Origin: Comamonadaceae bacterium
Lineage (GTDB): Bacteria; Pseudomonadota; Gammaproteobacteria; Burkholderiales; Burkholderiaceae
Length of the DNA: 9,324 nucleotides
Reading direction: 5' to 3'
Assembly: GCA_947374535.1 (NCBI GenBank)
Contig: CANCCJ010000101.1
Coordinates: forward strand, 1-9,324
The notes beneath the pieces are model-generated. The model searched no databases. It was not told where the DNA came from and saw only the letters and a program-made list of their open reading frames with translations. The translations under genes and the position numbers were made by a program. Positions 1-5,914 of this stretch are shown here, piece after piece; the stretch's first letter is position 1, and every line of letters starts with the position of its first letter.

Positions 1-598
1 TAACCAAGGCGTAGCCACCATCGGCCAAGTAAGCCGTCATGTCTATGGCGTCGGGCAAGGCTTGCAGGGTATGGCCCCCTTTCACTGCAATGACGACCTT
101 GTCTGGCGTCGCATTTGGCACGGCGTTTTGATGCACCACCGCCACAGGCGCTTGCTCGCAGCGGCCCACGCAGGGGGCGGGGATGACACGCACATCGGAG
201 CCCAAGAAATCAGGCAACTTGGCCAACAACTGTTTGGCACCACCCAACTCGCAACTCAGCCCATCGCACACACGCACGGTCAGTACGGCAGGCGTGGCGT
301 CATTGGGCAAGACCTCAAAGTGGTGATAAAAGGTGGCCACCTCAAACACCTCGGCCATGGGCAGCTTCATCTCATGCGCCAAGGCGACCAAGTGGCGTTC
401 ATACAAACCACGGTAAGTGTCGTTGAGCACATGCAAGTGTTCAATCAGCAAATCGCGTCGGTCAAACGACGCCACCAACGCCCGGACCTCTTGCTGTGAC
501 TGCGCATCGGGCTGTCGGCCTTTGAGATGGCTGATGCGACGCAGGGTGGCGCGCATCTCGTCAACGGTGCTGAGGGTGTGTGTGGACGACGAATTCAT
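1..598 (-). CDS. NuoE/FdsG-like [2Fe-2S] oxidoreductase subunit, probably fused to a NuoF-like domain (partial)
   Basis: Starts at ATG 598 and stays open for 199 codons to the left window edge, so the C-terminal part is missing. Residues about 13-180 form a thioredoxin-like [2Fe-2S] domain of the NuoE/FdsG/HoxE family. Four cluster cysteines are visible: C111 and C116 (C-x4-C, CDGLSC) and C143 and C147 (C-x3-C, CVGRCEQAP). The helical part carries the family-type stretch EVFEVATFYHHF (83-94). The last visible residues, AYLADGGYALV, resemble the start of NuoF/FdsB flavoprotein domains, so this is probably a fused NuoE-NuoF diaphorase module. In NAD-dependent formate dehydrogenases such a module passes electrons from the molybdenum subunit to NAD+ in the cytoplasm. 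The C116-C143 gap (26 residues between) is shorter than in E. coli NuoE. A weak Shine-Dalgarno (AAGG) lies five bases before the ATG. The formate role is inferred from family; the partner genes would lie left of the window. Confidence 0.85.
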   Translation of the reverse strand, partial: MNSSSTHTLSTVDEMRATLRRISHLKGRQPDAQSQQEVRALVASFDRRDLLIEHLHVLNDTYRGLYERHLVALAHEMKLPMAEVFEVATFYHHFEVLPNDATPAVLTVRVCDGLSCELGGAKQLLAKLPDFLGSDVRVIPAPCVGRCEQAPVAVVHQNAVPNATPDKVVIAVKGGHTLQALPDAIDMTAYLADGGYALV

Positions 599-634
599 GT
601 GACCTTGTGAACAAATTCCATTGATGCTGATTTT

Positions 635-640
635 CAGTCA
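635..640 (-). promoter_or_regulatory. Possible -35 element for the NuoE-like gene
   Basis: On the minus strand this reads TTGACT, five of six bases of the sigma-70 -35 consensus, 37 bases before the NuoE-like start. No good -10 is visible at 16-18 bases spacing (GAATTT is poor). It sits inside a small inverted repeat, GATTT (629-633) and AAATC (640-644), which could be an operator or chance. Confidence 0.25.
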
Positions 641-671
641 AATCTTCCCCAATAGGCTGTCGCGTTGGCTC

Positions 672-677
672 TATGAT
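672..677 (+). promoter_or_regulatory. Possible -10 element just before the methyltransferase
   Basis: TATGAT matches five of six bases of the -10 consensus and ends nine bases before the ATG at 686. No -35 is visible at the usual spacing, and no Shine-Dalgarno precedes the ATG. If the element is real, transcription would begin at about 684 and the mRNA would be leaderless, or nearly so. Weak evidence. Confidence 0.25.
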
Positions 678-685
678 TCTTCCTC

Positions 686-1426
686 ATGAAATTCATGACT
701 TGGCCCGTTCCCGCCCTGCTCGCTTGGGGTTCATCTTGGCTGATCTTCAAGGGCTTGCAAGCGGCCGGTTTGAACGAAGCCATCGCCTTCATCGTGGCCA
801 CTTGTTTGGGCGGCTTTTTAAGTGCATTGGCACACACGCCTATGCGAAAAGCCTTGATCGTGCTGGGTTTTCCACTGTCTATGCTGGCATCGTCCGCCAC
901 CCTCAGCGTGCCGCCCATCGGATGGCTGTTCTTGCTGGGATTAATTGTTTTGGTTTACCCACGCAAAGCGTGGCGCGATGCACCCTTGTTTCCCACCCCT
1001 AAAAAAGCATTGCGTGAATTACAGCAGCACATCGTGCTGCCCGCAGGCGCACGCATTTTGGATGCGGGCAGTGGCATGGGCGACGGTTTGCTGGCCTTGC
1101 GTGATGCATTTCCACGCGCTGAACTGCATGGGGTTGAGATGAGCTGGCCCCTGCGTGTGCTCAGCGCCATGCGTTGCTCATTTGCCAAGATTCGCCAAGG
1201 CGATATTTGGTTGGTGGACTGGCGCAGCTTTGACATGGTGTACTTGTTCCAGCGCCCCGAGAGCATGCCCCGCGCTGTCGAAAAAGCCGAAGCCGAGTTG
1301 CGCCGTGGCGCGTGGTTGGTCAGCCTAGAGTTTGAAGCGCGAGAGCTGATTCCTAGCGCCATCCTCACCTGTCGCGATGGGCGCCCTGTGTGGATGTATC
1401 AAATCCCATTCAAACGACGCGGCTGA
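686..1426 (+). CDS. Membrane-anchored class I SAM-dependent methyltransferase
   Basis: 246 residues. The first ~92 are hydrophobic, with about four membrane segments (roughly 5-23, 31-49, 56-73 and 77-91). A basic linker (YPRKAWRD) leads to a Rossmann methyltransferase domain from about residue 105. SAM-binding motif I is ILDAGSGMGDG (124-134). An acidic residue ends strand 2 (HGVEMS, E151), a motif-III-like QGDIW is at 171-175, and the fourth strand reads DMVYLFQRP (183-191). The catalytic domain is short, about 140 residues, and has no extra substrate domain, so the substrate cannot be read from the sequence. The hydrophobic half suggests it acts at the inner membrane, perhaps on a lipid, quinone-like or membrane-protein substrate; this is inference. 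No Shine-Dalgarno is visible; Met4 (position 695) is an alternative start. The gene is divergent from the NuoE-like gene, and its last 17 bases overlap the 3' end of the opposite CorC-type gene. Confidence 0.85.
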   Translation: MKFMTWPVPALLAWGSSWLIFKGLQAAGLNEAIAFIVATCLGGFLSALAHTPMRKALIVLGFPLSMLASSATLSVPPIGWLFLLGLIVLVYPRKAWRDAPLFPTPKKALRELQQHIVLPAGARILDAGSGMGDGLLALRDAFPRAELHGVEMSWPLRVLSAMRCSFAKIRQGDIWLVDWRSFDMVYLFQRPESMPRAVEKAEAELRRGAWLVSLEFEARELIPSAILTCRDGRPVWMYQIPFKRRG

Positions 1427-2711
1427 CCAAAAGCTTGTCGATGCGGCGACCATCCAAGTCCACCACCTCAAAGCGCCATTCGCCAAAGACCACCACATCG
1501 GCCGCCGCAGGTAATTCGCCTGAAATGGCCATGACCAAACCCGCTACCGTGTTGTAAATACCACGGTCTTCGTCGGGCAGCTCTTTGATGCTCAAGCGTG
1601 CTTTGAATTCGCTCACCGGCATCAACCCATCGACCAACCAAGAACCATCCTCGCGCTGCGTCGCCCAGGCCTCGTCGGCGGGCGTGGCTTGCAGCAGCTC
1701 ACCGGTGATGGCCTCTAACAAGTCGCGCGGTGTGAGCAAGCCATGCACCACACCGTATTCGTCCACCACCAACACCATGCGACCATGTGCGGTCGCGCGT
1801 TCGGCGGGTTTGCGAAACTGCTCAAGCAAATCCAAACCACTCAAGGTTTCTGGAATGAACGCCACGGGCTTGGCCAAAGCTTCCACCGTCATGTCCGTGC
1901 CGGGTGGCAAGCGCAAGAGCTGAGACACACTGACTGCCCCCACCACGTTGTCTAGATCGCCACGGCACACGGGGTACCACGAGTGCGCACCACTCGCCCC
2001 CACTTGCGCCAAGGCTTGGGGCACAGGTAGTTTGGAGTCCAACCACTCAATGTCTGAGCGATGCACCATGATGGAGGTGAGCGGACGCTCATCGAGGTTG
2101 AACACGTTTTGCACCATTTGGTGTTCGTGCTGCTCAATCACACCGGCGTCCACGCCCTCCACCAAGCTGGCCGAAATTTCTTCTTCCGTCACCGTGCGTG
2201 CGCCATGCACATCAATGCGCAGCAACTTCAACATAGCGCTGGTGCTGGCCGATAACAAATACACAAAAGGCTTGGCCAACGTAGCCAAAGCTAACATGGC
2301 AGGCGCAGCCACGCGCGCAACTGATTCTGGAAACAACTGACCAATGCGCTTGGGCACCAACTCGCCAAACAAGATGGTGCTGAAGGTGATGAGCGTCACC
2401 ACAAAGGCGGTGGCCAGGCCAGAGGCCAAGTTGTCGGGCACGCCTTGGGCCAACAACCAATAAGCAAAGTCAGCGCTGAACGCAGCCTCGCCCACGATGC
2501 CGTTGAGCACGCCAATGGACGTGATGCCAATTTGCACGGTCGACAAAAACTGCGTGGGCTGCTCCATCAACACCAGCGCGGCATACGCGCCACCATCGCC
2601 AGACTCGGCCAAAGCCGCCAAGCGCGCTTTGCGGCTGGACGACAAAGCCATCTCAGACATGGCAAACACGCCGTTGAGCAAGGTGAGGAAAACGATTAGC
2701 AGAACATCCAT
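1410..2711 (-). CDS. DUF21/CBS/CorC-HlyC family membrane protein (PaeA/YtfL-like)
   Basis: 433 residues with the full domain order of the family. An N-terminal DUF21 membrane domain (about 1-170) has hydrophobic segments near 2-20, 60-78, 95-118 and 135-156 and the family-type stretch LVPKRIG (118-124). Two CBS domains follow (about 212-270 and 280-340, the second with VVDEYGVVHGLLTPRDL), then a C-terminal CorC_HlyC domain (about 350-430, ending FEVVDLDGRRIDKLLVSR). CBS pairs in this family sense nucleotides or Mg-ATP. From memory, the closest well-studied protein is E. coli PaeA (YtfL), linked to putrescine/cadaverine export; other family members are linked to Mg2+/Co2+ efflux. The substrate here is therefore uncertain. 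'Hemolysin' labels in databases are historical. The gene is divergent from apaH with 41 bases between starts and overlaps the methyltransferase tail by 17 bases. The start has no clear Shine-Dalgarno. Confidence 0.93.
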   Translation of the reverse strand: MDVLLIVFLTLLNGVFAMSEMALSSSRKARLAALAESGDGGAYAALVLMEQPTQFLSTVQIGITSIGVLNGIVGEAAFSADFAYWLLAQGVPDNLASGLATAFVVTLITFSTILFGELVPKRIGQLFPESVARVAAPAMLALATLAKPFVYLLSASTSAMLKLLRIDVHGARTVTEEEISASLVEGVDAGVIEQHEHQMVQNVFNLDERPLTSIMVHRSDIEWLDSKLPVPQALAQVGASGAHSWYPVCRGDLDNVVGAVSVSQLLRLPPGTDMTVEALAKPVAFIPETLSGLDLLEQFRKPAERATAHGRMVLVVDEYGVVHGLLTPRDLLEAITGELLQATPADEAWATQREDGSWLVDGLMPVSEFKARLSIKELPDEDRGIYNTVAGLVMAISGELPAAADVVVFGEWRFEVVDLDGRRIDKLLVSRVV

Positions 2712-2752
2712 CGGTAATTCAAACAGTCAAAAATAATAGAGACAATCAACAC

Positions 2753-3613
2753 ATGGCACTTTACTTGATTGGCGACGTGCAAGGCTGCGACGAAGCCTTA
2801 GAACGTTTGTTAACGCACATCGCGTTCTCCCCCAGCCGCGACACGCTGTATTTGCTGGGCGATTTGGTCAACCGTGGCCCCGACAACGCAGCGGTGCTGC
2901 GCCGTTTGATGGGCTACGGCAGCAGCGCCCAATGCTTGCTGGGCAACCATGACTTGCATGCCTTAGCCGTCTCACGCGGTGTGCGCAAACCCAACCCGCA
3001 AGACACCCTGCAAGACATCTTGACCGCGCCCGACAGCTCCGAGCTGCTGCACTGGCTGCGCCACCAACACCTAGCGAGGCAAGTCGGCAACGTGCTGATG
3101 GTGCATGCGGGTGTCTTGCCCCAGTGGACAGCGCAGCAAACCCTAGCGCTGGCTGGCGAAGTAGAAGCCGTGCTGCGCAGCGACGACTGGGTGCACTTCA
3201 TGCCACAGATGTATGGCGGCTTGCCCAATGTGTGGCGTGATGACCTAGCGGGTGCAGACCGCTTGCGCGTCATCGTCAACGCCCTCACCCGCTTGCGCTT
3301 TTGCGATGCGCATGGCGCGATGGACTTCAGGGTGAAAGAAAGCGCAGACAAAGCACCCGCAAATCTGCTGCCGTGGTTTGATGTGCCGGGCCGGTTGACG
3401 GCCAATGTGCGCATTGCCTTTGGCCATTGGTCCACCTTGGACTCGGCCAACCGCGCAGATGTGGTGTGCCTAGACGATGGGTGTGTGTGGGGTGGCTGCC
3501 TAAGTGCGGCCAAGCTAGACACATCAGACACGCTTTTCAGTGTGGCTGATGCACCTGCCTGGCAGCGCGTCAGCGTGAAGTGCCCACAAACGATGGACCC
3601 GCTGGCCAGCTAA
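2753..3613 (+). CDS. apaH: Symmetrical bis(5'-nucleosyl)-tetraphosphatase (diadenosine tetraphosphatase)
   Basis: 286 residues, close to the 280 of E. coli ApaH, and similar along its whole length. It hydrolyses Ap4A to two ADP in the cytoplasm, controlling alarmone levels and the removal of Np4 caps from RNA. Metallophosphatase motifs are in order: GDVQGC (7-12), GDLVNRGP (36-43), GNHDLHALAV (64-73), VMVHAG-type block near residue 120 (LMVHAGVLPQW), and FGHWSTLD about residue 223. E. coli has GDVHGC where this protein has GDVQGC; glutamine there is, as I recall, normal in other proteobacterial ApaH proteins, so it is probably not a loss of function. In E. coli apaH sits with rsmA/ksgA and apaG, but here it stands alone, divergent from the CorC-type gene and convergent with the Bug receptor gene 14 bases away. 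A weak AGAGA ribosome site (2738-2742) lies ten bases before the ATG. Confidence 0.96.
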   Translation: MALYLIGDVQGCDEALERLLTHIAFSPSRDTLYLLGDLVNRGPDNAAVLRRLMGYGSSAQCLLGNHDLHALAVSRGVRKPNPQDTLQDILTAPDSSELLHWLRHQHLARQVGNVLMVHAGVLPQWTAQQTLALAGEVEAVLRSDDWVHFMPQMYGGLPNVWRDDLAGADRLRVIVNALTRLRFCDAHGAMDFRVKESADKAPANLLPWFDVPGRLTANVRIAFGHWSTLDSANRADVVCLDDGCVWGGCLSAAKLDTSDTLFSVADAPAWQRVSVKCPQTMDPLAS

Positions 3614-3620
3614 CACTGGC
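3605..3620. terminator. Small hairpin over the apaH stop codon
   Basis: GCCAG (3605-3609) and CTGGC (3616-3620) can pair, leaving a six-base loop that holds the apaH TAA stop. There is no T-run after it. It lies between the convergent apaH and receptor genes and may slow transcription from the plus strand, but a five-base-pair stem could be chance. Confidence 0.25.
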
Positions 3621-3652
3621 AGCTTAGTCAATCAGCGTACTGTCCAGCTGCC
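3618..3652. terminator. Inverted repeat around the receptor gene stop codon
   Basis: GGCAGCT (3618-3624) and AGCTGCC (3646-3652) form a perfect seven-base inverted repeat with a 21-base loop containing the receptor gene's stop codon (3628-3630). It has no T-run on either strand. It might form a weak bidirectional termination or mRNA-stabilising structure for the convergent pair; it overlaps the apaH hairpin and would compete with it. Confidence 0.25.
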
Positions 3653-4617
3653 TTAATCACCAATGCCCAACGCGCCATCTCAGCCTCTACAAACTTCTTA
3701 TGGTTGGCGGGTTCTAAGCGGTTGTCTGCAATCACACTGATGCCCAATGCCTCCTGGCGTTTGATGAGGTCTGGGTCTTTCAATGCAGCTTTCAAAGCTT
3801 GGTTCAGCTTGGCCACAACTGCAGGTGGTGTGCCCTTGGGGGCATACAGGCCGTGCCACACCGACACACCAAAGTCAGTCAAACCGCTTTCAGCCAATGT
3901 AGGTACATTGACCAGCGCGGGTAATGCGAGGCGTTTTTTACTGGTCACGCCAAACACCTTGACCTTTTTGCCTTCGATTTGCGGCACTGCGTTGGTCGCT
4001 TGTTCGCACATCAAATCGACTTGGCTGCCCATGAGATCAGTCATGGCGGGTGCTGTGCCTTTGTAGGGCACAGTCGTCAACTCAACTTGCAATGCGCTTT
4101 GAAGCATCAAACCACACAGGTGCGAGGCCGAGCCCAAACCTGCATTGGCTAAGTTGATGCCCTCTTTGCGTTCAGTCACCAACTTGCGCAACTCTTGAAA
4201 ATTGTTTGCAGCAAATGCAGGACTGCTGATCAACACCGAAGGTGCTTCGTTGATGAGGCCCAAATACTCGAAGTCATCCGGCATCTTGTAGGACAGCTTG
4301 CGATACAACGTAGGAGCTGTAGACATGCCAATGTGATGCACCAGCAACGTATAACCATCGGGGTTCGCTTTAGCCACTTTGGCGGCACCAATCGTGCCGC
4401 CTGCACCACCCACGTTTTCAACAATCACGGTTTGACCACCCAGCGGTTTTCGCAAGGCTTCAGCGACGTCACGCGCAATCTTGTCGCTCGGGCCGCCCGC
4501 TGCAAATGGCACGACCAATGTGACTGGCTTGTCTGGAAACTCTGCCTTGGCAGAAAACGAGGCACATGCCATCGCCAATGCGGCGACGAACTGGCTGAGC
4601 TGGATGGTTGTTTTCAT
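3628..4617 (-). CDS. Tripartite tricarboxylate transporter (Bug/TctC family) periplasmic solute-binding protein
   Basis: 329 residues, the usual length for Bug receptors. A signal peptide is clear: a hydrophobic stretch about residues 9-21, then an AKA site, giving likely cleavage before E26. The mature start FPDKPVTLVVPFAAGGPSD (27-45) is typical of the family and contributes carboxylate-binding loops. Other family hallmarks are GGAGGTIGA (70-78), PYKGTAPAM (184-192) and WHGLYAPKGTP (254-264). These proteins bind carboxylates such as tricarboxylates, dicarboxylates or hydroxy-acids in the periplasm and deliver them to a TctA/TctB membrane pair; no TctA or TctB gene is in this window. It follows tarD by 26 bases on the same strand, so the two are probably co-transcribed, and its ligand is likely the TarD substrate or a related hydroxy-dicarboxylate (inference). 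A strong ribosome site (GAGGAG) lies five bases before the ATG. Confidence 0.93.
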   Translation of the reverse strand: MKTTIQLSQFVAALAMACASFSAKAEFPDKPVTLVVPFAAGGPSDKIARDVAEALRKPLGGQTVIVENVGGAGGTIGAAKVAKANPDGYTLLVHHIGMSTAPTLYRKLSYKMPDDFEYLGLINEAPSVLISSPAFAANNFQELRKLVTERKEGINLANAGLGSASHLCGLMLQSALQVELTTVPYKGTAPAMTDLMGSQVDLMCEQATNAVPQIEGKKVKVFGVTSKKRLALPALVNVPTLAESGLTDFGVSVWHGLYAPKGTPPAVVAKLNQALKAALKDPDLIKRQEALGISVIADNRLEPANHKKFVEAEMARWALVIKAAGQYAD

Positions 4618-4622
4618 GATGT

Positions 4623-4628
4623 CTCCTC
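4623..4628 (-). promoter_or_regulatory. Strong Shine-Dalgarno of the Bug receptor gene
   Basis: On the minus strand this is GAGGAG, five bases before the ATG at 4617. It lies in the 26-base gap after tarD, supporting separate and efficient initiation for the second gene of the operon. Confidence 0.8.
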
Positions 4629-4643
4629 GGTTGTGGTGATTTC

Positions 4644-5810
4644 TTATGCCGACAGTTCTTGCATGATCTTGTAGAGATCAGCCTTACCCTCAAAACCAAT
4701 ACCTGGCAATTCGGGCAATGTGATGTAGCTGTTTTCAACCTTCACACCATCGGGGAAACCGCCGAAAGGTTGGAACAAATCTGGGTAGCTTTCGTTGCCG
4801 CCCAAGCCCAAACCAGCTGCAATATTGAGTGACATCTGGTGGCCGCCGTGTGGGATGCAACGGCTGGCTGACCAACCGTGTTCTTTCAACATGTCCAAAG
4901 TGCGCAGGTATTCCACCAAGCCATAGCTCAACGCACAATCAAACTGCAAGTAGTCACGGTCAGGGCGCATGCCGCCATAGCGAATCAGGTTGCGTGCGTC
5001 CTGCATCGAAAACAAGTCTTCGCCCGTTGCCATCGGGTTTTTGTAATAGTTGCGCAGCGTGGCTTGCAGCTCGAAGTCGAGGGGGTCGCCCGGCTCTTCG
5101 TACCAGAACAAGTCGTATTGCGACAAGGCCTTGGCATATTGAATGGCGGTGTCTAAATCGAAGCGACCATTGGCATCCACGCACAACTTTTGACCATCGC
5201 CCAGCACGCTCAAGATCGAGTCGATACGGCGCAAGTCTTCGTCCAATGAAGCGCCACCAATCTTCTTTTTCACCACGGTGTAGCCACGGTCGATATAGCT
5301 GCGCATTTCGTCTTTGAGTTTGCTGTGGTCTTGTCCAGGGTAGTAGTAACCACCTGCGGCGTAGACAAAAATTTCGCGATTGGCTTTGCCGTTGCCATAA
5401 CGATCTGCCAGCAGTTGAAACAATGGCTTGCCTTCAATTTTGGCCACGGCATCCCAAATGGCCATGTCCATCGTGCCGATGGCTACTGAGCGTTCACCAT
5501 GGCCGCCTGGCTTTTCATTGGTAAACATGGTGTTCCAAATCTTGTGGGGATCGAGGTTCTTCCCCGTGCTGTCAATCAGTGAGTCTGGATTAGCTTCCAA
5601 GATACGCGGAATGAAACGCTCACGCATCAAGGTACCTTGGCCATAACGACCATTCGAATTAAAGCCATAACCCACCACGGGCTTGCCATCACGAATCACG
5701 TCGGTGATGACAGCAACCAAGCTGAGCGTCATCTTGCTGAAGTCGATGTACGCGTTGCGAATGGGTGAACTGATGGGGAATGTTTTCTCTCGAATTTCGA
5801 CGATTTTCAT
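4644..5810 (-). CDS. tarD: D(-)-tartrate dehydratase (enolase superfamily, mandelate racemase/muconate lactonizing type)
   Basis: 388 residues from ATG 5810. The reading frame extends upstream to 5873, but I chose 5810 because an AGGAG site lies five bases before it, the extra residues contain the probable promoter, and MKIVEIREKTFPISS matches the family start. It resembles the characterised 389-residue Bradyrhizobium japonicum D-tartrate dehydratase over its full length (comparison from memory). Expected residues align with a constant shift of one: base lysine K183 in KKKIGG (Bradyrhizobium K184), Mg2+ ligands D212 (VDANGR), E238 (WYEEPGD) and E264 (TGEDLFS), and the dyad D291 (QFDCALS) with H321 (IPHGGH). 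The reaction is D-tartrate to oxaloacetate plus water, in the cytoplasm. It is first in an operon with the Bug receptor and divergent from lysR. The substrate is well supported but not certain; other hydroxy-acid dehydratases share this fold. Confidence 0.9.
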   Translation of the reverse strand: MKIVEIREKTFPISSPIRNAYIDFSKMTLSLVAVITDVIRDGKPVVGYGFNSNGRYGQGTLMRERFIPRILEANPDSLIDSTGKNLDPHKIWNTMFTNEKPGGHGERSVAIGTMDMAIWDAVAKIEGKPLFQLLADRYGNGKANREIFVYAAGGYYYPGQDHSKLKDEMRSYIDRGYTVVKKKIGGASLDEDLRRIDSILSVLGDGQKLCVDANGRFDLDTAIQYAKALSQYDLFWYEEPGDPLDFELQATLRNYYKNPMATGEDLFSMQDARNLIRYGGMRPDRDYLQFDCALSYGLVEYLRTLDMLKEHGWSASRCIPHGGHQMSLNIAAGLGLGGNESYPDLFQPFGGFPDGVKVENSYITLPELPGIGFEGKADLYKIMQELSA

Positions 5811-5815
5811 CTTTG

Positions 5816-5820
5816 CTCCT
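5816..5820 (-). promoter_or_regulatory. Shine-Dalgarno that fixes the tarD start
   Basis: AGGAG on the minus strand, five bases before ATG 5810. No comparable site precedes the in-frame upstream ATG at 5873, so this site decides the start. Confidence 0.8.
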
Positions 5821-5843
5821 AGTGCGGTGGATAATGAAAATGA

Positions 5844-5873
5844 ATCGTAGGTAAGACGCTTTGTTTTGACCAA
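5844..5873 (-). promoter_or_regulatory. Candidate tarD promoter
   Basis: Minus strand: TTGGTC (5873-5868) as -35, an 18-base spacer, then TACGAT (5849-5844) as -10, placing the start of transcription near 5837 and giving a leader of roughly 27 bases. The -35 is poor (three of six), as expected for a promoter that needs a LysR-type activator. No transcript data are available. Confidence 0.4.
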
Positions 5874-5897
5874 TGCTTCTTTTTTTGCATCTCATGC
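5873..5897. promoter_or_regulatory. Candidate LysR-type operator between tarD and lysR
   Basis: The 11-base dyad GCATCTCATGC (5887-5897; GCAT-N3-ATGC) lies about 55 bases upstream of the predicted tarD start of transcription, where LysR regulators usually place their recognition site. A third half-site, ATGC (5873-5876), forms ATGC-N10-GCAT with the dyad and overlaps the proposed -35, like an activation site. ATGCTT occurs at both 5873 and 5894, 21 bases (two helical turns) apart. It does not match the textbook T-N11-A form exactly, so this is a hypothesis. Confidence 0.4.
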
Positions 5898-5914
5898 TTT
5901 AAAAGCACTGCCCC

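Noticed and set aside
62..499. A plus-strand 145-codon frame near the left edge
   Set aside because: It is antisense to the NuoE-like gene, whose four cluster cysteines prove the minus-strand frame.
2914..3531. A 205-codon minus-strand frame inside apaH
   Set aside because: It is antisense to a full-length, motif-complete apaH, with low-complexity Ser/Arg/Pro composition typical of a shadow frame.
4195..4674. A plus-strand 159-codon frame over the Bug receptor start
   Set aside because: It runs antisense through the receptor's signal peptide and the end of tarD; no family resemblance.
5811..5873. A 21-codon N-terminal extension of TarD
   Set aside because: The frame is open, but ATG 5810 has a good ribosome site, and the extension covers the probable promoter and lies outside the enolase-superfamily N-terminal domain.
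5821..5909. AGTGC (5821-5825) and GCACT (5905-5909) as a long-range inverted repeat
   Set aside because: Only five bases each, 79 bases apart, one copy touching the tarD ribosome site; likely chance.
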